The position numbers and the translations under genes were made by a program. A stretch of DNA of 64,000 nucleotides from Leptospira ryugenii (lineage in GTDB: Bacteria > Spirochaetota > Leptospiria > Leptospirales > Leptospiraceae), in NCBI RefSeq assembly GCF_003114855.1, contig NZ_BFBB01000003.1, forward strand, positions 781,009-845,008, given 5' to 3'. This document shows, in pieces, positions 38,874 to 47,688 of the stretch. The notes below the pieces were generated by a model. The model saw nothing but the letters and a program-made list of their open reading frames with translations. It did not search any database and was not told where the DNA came from. Numbering within the stretch: position 1 is the first letter of the stretch; the number at the start of each line of letters is the position of its first letter.

Positions 38874-39800
38874 TCACTGAGAACCATAGACTGAATAATT
38901 TGTTATAAACTCATCTATGGTTCTTTCGTATTCCTCTCGATTCACTAAAATTGATTTTGCGTGACCAGCTCCGTTCTTTGTGCGATAGAGTTTCTTCTTT
39001 TTTGTAGCTATGTTTTCTTCGATTTCTTTGGAATGTGAGGGCATTGTATAGTCATCAGATTCGGAATGAACGAGTAAACTTGGTATATTTATCCCTTTCG
39101 CAGCATCTAGGATAGAAATTTCGTCCTCGTCAAAATCTGCCCTCCATTCAGCAATGGCTATGGCGATGGGAACCAAAAGGAGGATAGGTTTGCCATACAA
39201 TACTTCTGCTCTCTCCGCAATGATCGAATGAAAACTTTTGAAGGGTGAATCAGCAAGTACAAACTGCACATCTGGCCTTCCACTCACGTATAACAATGCT
39301 GTTGCGGCTCCATACGATTCACCAACGATACCGATGCGATTCTTTGGAATGTTTGTTATTTCGGAAAATGTCTTGTGGGCACTAGCTAAGTCGTTTTTTT
39401 CATAGAATCCATAGGTTCCGTAAATACCTTCGCTTTCTCCATGCCTTCTTGCATCATAAGCAAAAACATCACAGCCTTTTTTCCAAAAGTACGGAGCGTA
39501 TTTTAATCCTCCCCAACGTGTACCTGTAATACCATGAAGTGTGATGATGCCACAGCCTTTGGAGTTTGGATTGGCAAAATGCCATCCTTTCAAAACTAAT
39601 CCCATACTTTGGAAAGAAATTTCTTTTGGCACCGGTAAACCAAAGTCGGAGACATTCTTGATTTTCAAATTGGTTTGGTCTTCCAGAAGTGTCCGCTTTC
39701 TAAATGAGATGATTTCAGAGGAAAAATAAAAACCAGCACCTAACAATATAATTGCGAATACAGCAAAAAGTAAAGTCAATTTTTTTAAGATTTTTTTCAC
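38874..39800 (-). CDS. Membrane-anchored alpha/beta hydrolase
   Basis: 308 residues with an N-terminal helix (about 7-27) and no lipobox. Catalytic triad: nucleophile GESYGAAT, acid in HSESDDYTMP, His in NGAGHAKS. The fold resembles Bacillus-type membrane hydrolases acting on small esters. Substrate unknown. Divergent from the AraC-type gene. Confidence 0.85.
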   Translation of the reverse strand: MKKILKKLTLLFAVFAIILLGAGFYFSSEIISFRKRTLLEDQTNLKIKNVSDFGLPVPKEISFQSMGLVLKGWHFANPNSKGCGIITLHGITGTRWGGLKYAPYFWKKGCDVFAYDARRHGESEGIYGTYGFYEKNDLASAHKTFSEITNIPKNRIGIVGESYGAATALLYVSGRPDVQFVLADSPFKSFHSIIAERAEVLYGKPILLLVPIAIAIAEWRADFDEDEISILDAAKGINIPSLLVHSESDDYTMPSHSKEIEENIATKKKKLYRTKNGAGHAKSILVNREEYERTIDEFITNYSVYGSQ

Positions 39801-39883
39801 AAGCTAAATCTTTGCAGATGTTTTTTGGCTTGAAAAGTATTTTTTTGTTGGTAGCAAGAGAATGCGTAGGCTGCCGATACAAT

Positions 39884-40669
39884 ATGGAAACCCAGAAAAA
39901 AAATGTCCTCTACCTTTGGAATGGCAAAGTATTTTTTGCGACAAACCAAATGCAGACTGAAGTCCATAGCCATTATGCAGCAACACTGGCTATATCTTTA
40001 GAGAAACCGTTTTCTATCCAATACAAAGGAGAAGAGAGAGAATACAGGGTAGCCTTTCTTGGTCCAAATACTGTCCATAAGACAGTCTCACCCGATGTCG
40101 CAATGGTGGCTCTGCTCATTGATCCGGAAACCTATGAATTCCAATCGCTTGCTGGTAGGTTTCTCGAAGACACCATCGTAGAGTTAGACATTGGTCTCTT
40201 TCAGAAACAAATGCTTTCACTTTCCTCGCTCTACCATGGAAGATTGAGTCCTCATGAGGCATACAAACTACTTTTAGATTTACTCCAATCCATACACTCA
40301 TTTCCCAATCGGAAACTGACAATGGACCCTAGAATGCAAAAGTTAGGTGATCAATTGCGAAAGGAGCTACCTAGCCAAATCAAAATGTCAAACCTGAAAA
40401 AGGATCTTGGCCTATCGGAAGATCATATCATCAAATTATTCAAAGAGAGTTTTGGAATCCCATTGCGCAGATACTTACTTTGGCTGAGACTCCTGCGAGC
40501 AGTGGAAGAAATCTCCTCAGGAAATAACCTAACAGAGGCAGCACATGCTGCAGGTTTTTCTGACTCTGCACATTTTTCCAGAACCTTTAAGGAAAACTTC
40601 GGATTTGTTCCCTCCCTTTTCTTTGGACATCTAAGAGAGTCAGAGATTTACTTTTGTGAATCTACTTAA
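39884..40669 (+). CDS. AraC-family transcriptional regulator
   Basis: 261 residues from ATG 39884; the frame extends upstream to 39752 but that overlaps the divergent hydrolase gene. N-terminal cupin-like domain (about 1-140) and a C-terminal double helix-turn-helix (about 165-258; LKKDLGLSEDHIIKLFKESFGIPLRRYLLWLRLLRAVEEI and AAHAAGFSDSAHFSRTFKENFGFVPS). The divergent arrangement makes the hydrolase a candidate target. Confidence 0.87.
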   Translation: METQKKNVLYLWNGKVFFATNQMQTEVHSHYAATLAISLEKPFSIQYKGEEREYRVAFLGPNTVHKTVSPDVAMVALLIDPETYEFQSLAGRFLEDTIVELDIGLFQKQMLSLSSLYHGRLSPHEAYKLLLDLLQSIHSFPNRKLTMDPRMQKLGDQLRKELPSQIKMSNLKKDLGLSEDHIIKLFKESFGIPLRRYLLWLRLLRAVEEISSGNNLTEAAHAAGFSDSAHFSRTFKENFGFVPSLFFGHLRESEIYFCEST

Positions 40670-40758
40670 AGAAAATGTGAGAAATTTTAAGTTGAGATCG
40701 GAATCATTCAAGCGGATCGCATACCAATTTGATACTCTTCCTCTTAACAGAGGGTTGT

Positions 40759-41646
40759 ATGCCAATTTTAGAAAAGAGAGGAATTGTATCTCAAATTGCA
40801 GGCCATTGGTCTCGTTTTTCGTCCCCATCTATAGTGGAACCGGAGGCCGATGACAAAGAAGGATTTCTAAAGGCACAGAGATTAGCCTATGACTGCGTGA
40901 CCACGATTGAACGAGAAATTCGTCCAGGTTCTACGGAAAAGCAGATTGCGAAGCTCTTGGCTGGATATCTCTTTGACCATGGCGTGCGGACATTTCTACA
41001 CCGTCCTTTCGTTTGGTTCGGAGAACATGCACGGTTTGATGGCTATAAGAGATTCACTCAATTCCATCCAAGCAATCGGACTTTATCAGAAGAAGAGACT
41101 TTTATTTTAGATGTCTCTCCGATTGTTAATGGTTATGTGGGAGACATCGGATACTCTTCTTCTCTCATCCCTAATCCCATCTTGGAGGAAGGAATGTCTT
41201 TTCTCTTGTCCTTACGAGATAAGATTCCCGCTCTTTTTCTTTCAAATCTATCCTCAAGAGAAATTTGGTGGAAGATAGACTCAGAGATAAAAGCAAATGG
41301 ATTTGACAATGTGCATGCGAAGTATCCTTTCTCAGTCCTTGGGCATAGAGTCTACAGAACCAAAACACCCAATCTTCGGCTCCCACTTATTCCCATAAGC
41401 TTTGCTAGTTGGTTTAGCTGGCAAGCTTCCTATGAATTTTTGAGCCACAAGATATTACCCGAACTCTTAACACCTGATCATGAAGGAGATCGTTTGGGTC
41501 TATGGGCAATAGAACCGCATTTAGGGAAAGGAAAGGTGGGTTTTAAATTCGAGGAAATACTAGTGGTAGAAAAAGAGAAAGCCTATTGGCTCGATGACCA
41601 AGTGCCTCACTTGCGAAAATACAAAAAGGAAGATATCACCAAATGA
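40759..41646 (+). CDS. M24-family metallopeptidase-like protein
   Basis: 295 residues from ATG 40759, with AGAGGG upstream; a TTG at 40729 is less likely. All five pita-bread metal ligands are visible: the two Asp, 11 residues apart, in ILDVSPIVNGYVGDIGYS, His in VLGHRVY, Glu in LWAIEPHLG and Glu in FEEILVV. Related to aminopeptidase P or to methionine-aminopeptidase-type enzymes. Its stop overlaps the next start (ATGA). Confidence 0.8.
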   Translation: MPILEKRGIVSQIAGHWSRFSSPSIVEPEADDKEGFLKAQRLAYDCVTTIEREIRPGSTEKQIAKLLAGYLFDHGVRTFLHRPFVWFGEHARFDGYKRFTQFHPSNRTLSEEETFILDVSPIVNGYVGDIGYSSSLIPNPILEEGMSFLLSLRDKIPALFLSNLSSREIWWKIDSEIKANGFDNVHAKYPFSVLGHRVYRTKTPNLRLPLIPISFASWFSWQASYEFLSHKILPELLTPDHEGDRLGLWAIEPHLGKGKVGFKFEEILVVEKEKAYWLDDQVPHLRKYKKEDITK

Positions 41647-42878
41647 AAGTTACCTTTATTCTATATTTTTGTCTATTAACGCTTGTCAATTGCTATTCAC
41701 AAGATATAAAAATAGGAAAAGCGTATTCCTTGAAAGAGGTTCCATTTGCCATACAAGAAGTGCAAAGTCAGGACCCATTTCCCGAACATCTGAAGCATGA
41801 TTTTAAGGAATTACCTGGTCATGATGATATTGTATTTGATGGAAGCAAAAACGTTGCCTATGCCTCAGGGATGGATGGCTGGATTTGGAAATTGGATTTA
41901 GAAAGGGGCACCACCTCCCAGTGGGCCAAACCTCCTGTCAATCCAGCAGGATTACAATTTTCAAATGCTAAGAAAGAAAAACTATTGGTCTGCGCCTCAA
42001 AGCTTGGTGGACAAACTTATGAGGAAAGTAACCGTGTCGGACTATATGAGTTGGACCTCAAAACAAAGTCTTTCCAAGCATTGGTTATATCACTTCCTAA
42101 AGTAGAGAACGATGATTTGGAAAAGGTATATCCTTTAAAGGGAGCACCCACTTGGCAGCTAAAAAATTTGCATTCCAACCAAACACGAAACTTTTCTCTC
42201 TGCAACGACATTGCAGTCTCCCAGGATGGCAATCGAATCTTTCTTACCGAACCATTTGAAAGAGAAAATGCTGCAATGGGATCTGGTGCCATCCCAGAAG
42301 CAATTGGACTTTACCCACACGGCAAATTGTGGATGTATGATCGAAAGAAAGATACCATCTCACTTTTGTTAAATGGATTCACCTTTATTGATGGGATTGT
42401 CTTAGAAGAAGGCCTACAAAAAGATGATATCGCAGTTATCTTTTCCGAAACTACCAAATTTCGTATCCTCAAGGCCTATCTATCAGGAGAGAAACAACCC
42501 AGCTTCAAAATCTTATTTGATAGCCTTCCAGGTCTTGCCGACGGACTGGAAAGGGATCAGGATGGAAAGATATGGGTTGGCATCATCAAGCCTAGGTCAG
42601 GACTTATCAATTTTGTTCACCGAAATCCATGGACAAAGCCATTTTTACTCTCCTTGCCTCAAGGTCTTCTTCCGATCGCAAAGAAGACTGGGATTTTAGT
42701 TCTAGATAGGACAGGAGAAAAGGCCTTATACTATACCATGCATGATGGATCTCTTCTGAAAGATATTTCCGTCGTTGTGCCACATGGTGAATTTATTTAT
42801 TTACCAACATTTGATCTGAAGGCAAAGGGACTCTTCTCTCTTCCCAAGGAAGCACTGACCATGAAAGAAGAAAAATGA
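41643..42878 (+). CDS. SMP-30/strictosidine-synthase-like beta-propeller lipoprotein
   Basis: 411 residues with a signal and lipobox (LTLVNC, Cys about 17). Propeller-like repeats include GMDGWIWKLDLERG, NDIAVSQDGNRIFLTEP, DGIVLEEGLQKDDIAVIFSETTKFRILKAYL and LADGLERDQDGKIWVGI, as in gluconolactonase/strictosidine-synthase-like enzymes. A paralog of the gene at 46617. Translationally coupled to the M24 gene. Confidence 0.78.
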   Translation: MKVTFILYFCLLTLVNCYSQDIKIGKAYSLKEVPFAIQEVQSQDPFPEHLKHDFKELPGHDDIVFDGSKNVAYASGMDGWIWKLDLERGTTSQWAKPPVNPAGLQFSNAKKEKLLVCASKLGGQTYEESNRVGLYELDLKTKSFQALVISLPKVENDDLEKVYPLKGAPTWQLKNLHSNQTRNFSLCNDIAVSQDGNRIFLTEPFERENAAMGSGAIPEAIGLYPHGKLWMYDRKKDTISLLLNGFTFIDGIVLEEGLQKDDIAVIFSETTKFRILKAYLSGEKQPSFKILFDSLPGLADGLERDQDGKIWVGIIKPRSGLINFVHRNPWTKPFLLSLPQGLLPIAKKTGILVLDRTGEKALYYTMHDGSLLKDISVVVPHGEFIYLPTFDLKAKGLFSLPKEALTMKEEK

Positions 42879-42943
42879 ATTGATGTTTTTTTGTAAATCC
42901 AGTAAGCCTTACACACTTCTCCATTTTTTATTTAGAGGATGAA

Positions 42944-43651
42944 ATGAACGATTACCCAGATCGATGGGAAGAACTTACCCTCTGCCCACAATTTCTTGCC
43001 AATAACCCAAAATTTGGAATGGTATATTTATATGGAAAAGAAAAAGAAAAACTCATCGATGGTTGGTGCAATGTGTATGTACATTCATCCTCCTTGGCTA
43101 TCGAAAATCTGAGTGATGGTTCCAAAATCCAAGAAGGTCTAGCTTCGATTCTTTTATTTCTAGTAGAGAGCTATCGGTTTGATCTGCAAAAGGAACCATT
43201 CTACCGCCTCGAAAAAAAGGGAAATCGGATAGAGATGCAAGCCAGCGAGTCTTGCCTGAGAAAGGTCCTCCTACAAATTACAAAACCTGGTCCTGAGGTT
43301 TGCAAATTCACTTTGCGCGAAGAGATGAAATTTCCAGGTTATTGGAGCGCGAGCGATTGGGAGGTCGATCGAGAACCATTCTCTCTTACCTTTCAATTCT
43401 CAGACCTAGGCCCGCGAATTGTTTTTCCGAATGACTACCATATGATGCACCAATACGGCGAAACTGTTCCCCTTTACCCTAAATCAATCCCTTGGTTACT
43501 TGCCTTATTGAAAACCCTATCCATTGATAGGTTCCAGGAAGTAGATCCTTGCACGATACAGTTTGAATCTTTAGGGGACTTCCTCTACCTCTCCGACCTG
43601 TTCCGCGAACGAACTGACCTTTCGAATGGGAGGCCCTTGAAAGGCCTTTAA
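42944..43651 (+). CDS. Hypothetical cytoplasmic protein
   Basis: 235 residues, ATG with GAGG upstream. No signal, membrane segment or motif that I recognise. Mostly mixed alpha/beta with short acidic loops. An inverted repeat GGAGGCC (43629-43635)/GGCCTCC (43655-43661) spans the stop codon. Confidence 0.6.
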   Translation: MNDYPDRWEELTLCPQFLANNPKFGMVYLYGKEKEKLIDGWCNVYVHSSSLAIENLSDGSKIQEGLASILLFLVESYRFDLQKEPFYRLEKKGNRIEMQASESCLRKVLLQITKPGPEVCKFTLREEMKFPGYWSASDWEVDREPFSLTFQFSDLGPRIVFPNDYHMMHQYGETVPLYPKSIPWLLALLKTLSIDRFQEVDPCTIQFESLGDFLYLSDLFRERTDLSNGRPLKGL

Positions 43652-43735
43652 TCTGGCCTCCTTCTAAAAAAAATATCACCGATTATCGTTCGTTTTTAGT
43701 CCAAATGCAAAATATAAAATTTGGGAACCACAAGG

Positions 43736-44578
43736 ATGAACATCTACCGAAAATTCAGTCATTTCTTTTTATTTGGAATAGCTCTTAGCCTACTTTTAAG
43801 TGCTATCTTGTATGGAATGCAGATGTATTTCATCTCACTGCATTCTGGCGAAGGTTTGAAACCGTTTACGTTTTCAAAGATCTTATCAAGGACAGCTACT
43901 ATCGTACTCTTTGTTTCCATGGTTTGGTTTCGGAAACGGGTGGATCAAAAATCAATCATATCTTTAGGTCTATCTAATTTTTCACAAAACAAGCATTATC
44001 TTATGAAAGGATTTTTGGCAGGCATTGTTTCTCTTTCTTTGGTTGTCATTGTCCAACTTTTGGTAGGAGCCTCCACTTGGAATCCCAAAGCTTGGGGCAC
44101 ATTTGAGACAATCAAATTTGTGTATATTTTGTTCGTTGTCCTTTTGATCGGTCTAGTGGAAGAACTTTTTTTCCGTGGTTTTCTCCTACAAGCCTGGATC
44201 AATGAGTTGGGAACAAAGAAAGGTGCTTTGTATACCAGTCTATTTTTTTCACTCACACATTTCATTCGTCCGATCCATGACCCGCTTCTTCTGATACCAG
44301 AGTTTATCGGCTTATTTTTAGTAGGCTATGCGCTCTCTCTTGCCTTTATCTATACAAAATCATTATATCTACCAATTGGGATTCATGCTGGCTGGGTTTT
44401 CGTTGCAAAGATGGAGTCACAATTTGTGGATCGAATCCCGTATGAAATGCACTGGGTTTTTGGTGGAGAAAGACTTGTTACTAGCGCGATCGCTTGGGTA
44501 TTTATGGCTCTCTTTTTACTATTCCTAAAAAAATCGTACGATGTGAACCAAAATAAAATGAATTGGTCTCTATATTAA
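43736..44578 (+). CDS. CPBP-family intramembrane metalloprotease
   Basis: 280 residues from ATG 43736 (AAGG upstream). About eight membrane helices. The family motif EExxxR is present in IGLVEELFFRGFLL, with a later conserved His in FFSLTHFIRP and the HAG segment GIHAGWVFVAK. Such proteins are often used for prenyl-protein or bacteriocin-related processing. Its stop overlaps the convergent patatin gene. Confidence 0.85.
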   Translation: MNIYRKFSHFFLFGIALSLLLSAILYGMQMYFISLHSGEGLKPFTFSKILSRTATIVLFVSMVWFRKRVDQKSIISLGLSNFSQNKHYLMKGFLAGIVSLSLVVIVQLLVGASTWNPKAWGTFETIKFVYILFVVLLIGLVEELFFRGFLLQAWINELGTKKGALYTSLFFSLTHFIRPIHDPLLLIPEFIGLFLVGYALSLAFIYTKSLYLPIGIHAGWVFVAKMESQFVDRIPYEMHWVFGGERLVTSAIAWVFMALFLLFLKKSYDVNQNKMNWSLY

Positions 44579-46434
44579 AATGATTTTGATACGCTCTGTC
44601 TATCCCTTGCAAATTCGGATATAGGCACAATCGATTCAGTATATCCTAAATCGATTAGGTCAGAAAATGCGGACCAGTCTAAGATTCCAAATGATTGAGT
44701 AGGAATCTTCAAATAGACTTGTGCTGCATTTTCTGTTAGGTGAATTCTCTCTCGGCTAGATGACAAAAAGGAACGAATGATAATTTCACCTATAGGAGGG
44801 AATTGAGGTGAGAAACTGAGATTTTTTTGAATATAATTAAAAATGGGCAAGATTGGATTACTCAGTACTCCTTGTACTGGAGATTTGAGGTAATCTCTGA
44901 TTTCTTTGTCTTGTTTAGGATCAAAATCACCAAACACGTCTACGGCGATCAAAACTCCGGCTCCCGCTTCCAATATGGGCAAACCAGGCACATTGTCCAA
45001 AACCCCGCCATCCACAAGAATTGCCTCCCCTTCCAAAAAAGGAGGAATAATTCCAGGGATCGAAGTACTCGCTCGAACCGCCTTCCACAAACTACCTTCT
45101 CGAAGGATCACTTTCTCACCAGTACTCAAATCGCAGGCAATTGCTTGGAATGGAATCCAAAGGTCCTCAATTTGTATATCACCAAAGAATTGCCGGATCG
45201 CGTCCGTATACTTTCCTCCAGTTGTCAAGGATAGTACTGGAATCGTATATTCGTTTAACAAGTCTTTGTCTACCCAGATTTTTTTTGTTGCCTCGCTTGC
45301 CTCCTTCATCCGCAAACCCATTGCAAATAAAGCAGCAAAAATTGAACCAGCACTTGTCCCCGCTACCATATCGATAGGAAGTTTGTTTTCTTCGATGGAT
45401 TTCCAAACTCCTAAGTGAGCAAAACCCTTCGCTCCACCTCCGCCTAGAGCTAAGCCGATCGACTTTCCCAAGATGCCTCTTGTTAGACGATCTAAACTAT
45501 CAGGCCGATCTAAGTGTACATGAAAGAACCGCTCGTATTTTGAATCTTCTAAATGTTTTTGCGTTCCTGGTAACACCTTATCTGAATTAGGTTGTAGTAA
45601 AACCAGATAACTTGGTCTCATAATCTTTTGATTGGAGAAATACAAATTCTCCAATCGAATGCAATGTTTGCCTGCCTCAGCAGGTTTTACAAAAAGGAAA
45701 ACATCCCCTTGCCGAATAGCTCGTTCTATCCATTCTTGGTTTTGGTCGGAGTCTTTGATCAAATAAATGATGGTATCATATTCTGATTCCAATCGTGCCA
45801 GAAGTCGAATCATCTCTGATTCTCTTTCTGTTTTCTCTAGATGGCTTAATCCCCCAAATCGGTTTAGGTAAAAACTTTCGTCGACAAAACAAAAACTTCC
45901 CTCTCTGAGTAAGGACAATCCCCACCTGTGCATAAGACTCGAGATCTTATCCTGATCTAAAGCAGATAAAAGAGTAAAGACCCTCGGTTTTTGGACCTTT
46001 TGTATGTTTGAATCATTGGCATGGGCCAATCTTTTTGCTATGACTTGGGTTAAACTTAAGAGTGCTTCTGGGTATTTGGAAAATATTTCTCTGGCACGAA
46101 GCTCTGGAATACGAATCAGTTCTGAATCACGAATTGCCCTTACCGTTGCAGAACGTTTCTCTCCAGTAAACAGACTCAATTCACCGATTAAATCTTGTCT
46201 GGTAAACTCACCCATTTTTAGGCTCTCACCAGAAATAGCCTTTTTATCATATCTGAGCTTTCCAGCGAGCAGGATAAAGAGGTCATTACCATCCGAACCT
46301 TCTTCAAATAAAATATCACCTGCTTGTAGTTGTTCTCTCTGCATACAATGAACAAATTCTCTCAAGGCAGTGCGAGGGATGTTTCGGAAGAGTTCAATTA
46401 ACGTCAGTTTATTTGCGAAAGAAGTTTTGCTCAT
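44575..46434 (-). CDS. Patatin-like phospholipase with an N-terminal cyclic-nucleotide-binding domain (NTE-like)
   Basis: 619 residues from ATG 46434; the frame opens earlier but 61 extra residues would enter the divergent region. Cyclic-nucleotide-binding domain at about 15-130 with GELSLFTGEKRSATV, including the phosphate-binding Arg. A middle domain follows, then the patatin core: GGGGAKGFAHLG, nucleophile GTSAGS and catalytic Asp in LVDGGVLDNVP. It resembles neuropathy-target-esterase-type proteins. cAMP control is plausible, since an adenylate cyclase is encoded about 14 kb away; that is inference. Confidence 0.88.
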   Translation of the reverse strand: MSKTSFANKLTLIELFRNIPRTALREFVHCMQREQLQAGDILFEEGSDGNDLFILLAGKLRYDKKAISGESLKMGEFTRQDLIGELSLFTGEKRSATVRAIRDSELIRIPELRAREIFSKYPEALLSLTQVIAKRLAHANDSNIQKVQKPRVFTLLSALDQDKISSLMHRWGLSLLREGSFCFVDESFYLNRFGGLSHLEKTERESEMIRLLARLESEYDTIIYLIKDSDQNQEWIERAIRQGDVFLFVKPAEAGKHCIRLENLYFSNQKIMRPSYLVLLQPNSDKVLPGTQKHLEDSKYERFFHVHLDRPDSLDRLTRGILGKSIGLALGGGGAKGFAHLGVWKSIEENKLPIDMVAGTSAGSIFAALFAMGLRMKEASEATKKIWVDKDLLNEYTIPVLSLTTGGKYTDAIRQFFGDIQIEDLWIPFQAIACDLSTGEKVILREGSLWKAVRASTSIPGIIPPFLEGEAILVDGGVLDNVPGLPILEAGAGVLIAVDVFGDFDPKQDKEIRDYLKSPVQGVLSNPILPIFNYIQKNLSFSPQFPPIGEIIIRSFLSSSRERIHLTENAAQVYLKIPTQSFGILDWSAFSDLIDLGYTESIVPISEFARDRQSVSKSF

Positions 46435-46616
46435 GTATACTTTGGACTGATAATCGAAGCATACTATAGAAAGGTTCTTAAGGGAAGAATGATTTTTTGA
46501 AATGTTCGGTTTTATTTTTCCGGACTTACCTTTGGGAAATCCAGCTAGATAATGGCTTGCATTCCGAATGTATATCGGTAATCTCTTTGCATTACGACTG
46601 TAAGGAAAAGTCAATT

Positions 46617-47675
46617 ATGCCCGAGCCCTCAAAACAGTTTCTATTTTTCCTTTTCATATGCCTTTCTTCTTTTCAATGCAAAAGTATCGACTCACTTCCC
46701 TATGAACCAATGAGTAAACCAGAACCAGTTGGTGTCTATGAAGTGAATGAGCTACTCACAAAATCAGATCTTCTAGCACAAGGCAAAGTTGCTGGTCTTG
46801 AATCTTTAGACATTGACGACAAAGGCAATGTGTATGGTGGTGACAGAGAGGGGAATATCATCCAGATCTCTCCGAAAGGAGACATCAAGGTCTTAGCCAA
46901 CACGGGCGGACGGCCCCTAGGTGTTCAATTCGATTCCAAAAAAAACCTAATCATTGCAGATGCATTTAAAGGTTTGTTATCGCTTTCACCAAATGGGGAC
47001 TTGCGAACCTTAGTGGATGCCTACCAAGGAGTTCCTTTTCAATTTACAGACGACTTGGACATTGCAAAAGATGGAAAGATCTATTTTAGTGATGCAAGTG
47101 TCTATAAACAAACTGAGTATCTTTATGACCTATTAGAATCTCGTCCTTATGGAAAGGTTTATGTTTATGATCCAAAAACTCAGTCTACAAACTTAATAGC
47201 GGACAATTTATACTTTGCAAATGGAATCGCACTTAGTCAAAAAGAAGATTTTCTCCTGGTAAATGAAACCTATCGATACCGTATTACAAGGATATGGTTG
47301 TCTGGATCCAAAAAAGGCCAAAGAGATATCTTTATCGATAACTTACCAGGTTTTCCCGATAACATCACTAGAAATGAAAAAGGAGAGTTTTGGCTTGCAC
47401 TTTTTACAGTTCGTAACGATCGTATGGACAGAATGCACCCTTCTCCCTGGAAAAAGAATGCAACAGCCAAACTTCCTAAGTTCCTTTGGCCGAAACCGCA
47501 AGCCTACGGATATTGTCTTCTTTTGGATGCAAATGGAAAACCAAAACTCTCTCTTCAAGATCCAAAAGGAAATCACCTTAAGGAAATTACGAGTGTAATT
47601 GAAGTAAAAGGGAAATTGTATTTAGGCAGCCTCTACTCTGATCGAATCGGAATCTACGACTTGCAAGGGAAATAG
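46617..47675 (+). CDS. SMP-30/strictosidine-synthase-like beta-propeller lipoprotein
   Basis: 352 residues from ATG 46617, which has AAGGAAAAG upstream; earlier in-frame starts lack this. Lipobox SSFQC (about 20). Propeller repeats such as LESLDIDDKGNVYGGDREGNIIQISPKG and NGIALSQKEDFLLVNETYRYRITRIWLSG match strictosidine-synthase/gluconolactonase-like proteins. Paralog of the gene at 41643. Confidence 0.8.
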   Translation: MPEPSKQFLFFLFICLSSFQCKSIDSLPYEPMSKPEPVGVYEVNELLTKSDLLAQGKVAGLESLDIDDKGNVYGGDREGNIIQISPKGDIKVLANTGGRPLGVQFDSKKNLIIADAFKGLLSLSPNGDLRTLVDAYQGVPFQFTDDLDIAKDGKIYFSDASVYKQTEYLYDLLESRPYGKVYVYDPKTQSTNLIADNLYFANGIALSQKEDFLLVNETYRYRITRIWLSGSKKGQRDIFIDNLPGFPDNITRNEKGEFWLALFTVRNDRMDRMHPSPWKKNATAKLPKFLWPKPQAYGYCLLLDANGKPKLSLQDPKGNHLKEITSVIEVKGKLYLGSLYSDRIGIYDLQGK

Positions 47676-47688
47676 AAATAAATCGTTG

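Noticed and set aside
43629..43661. Intrinsic terminator after the hypothetical gene at 42944
   Set aside because: The 7-bp stem is followed by TTCTAAAAA rather than a T tract, so termination is not supported.
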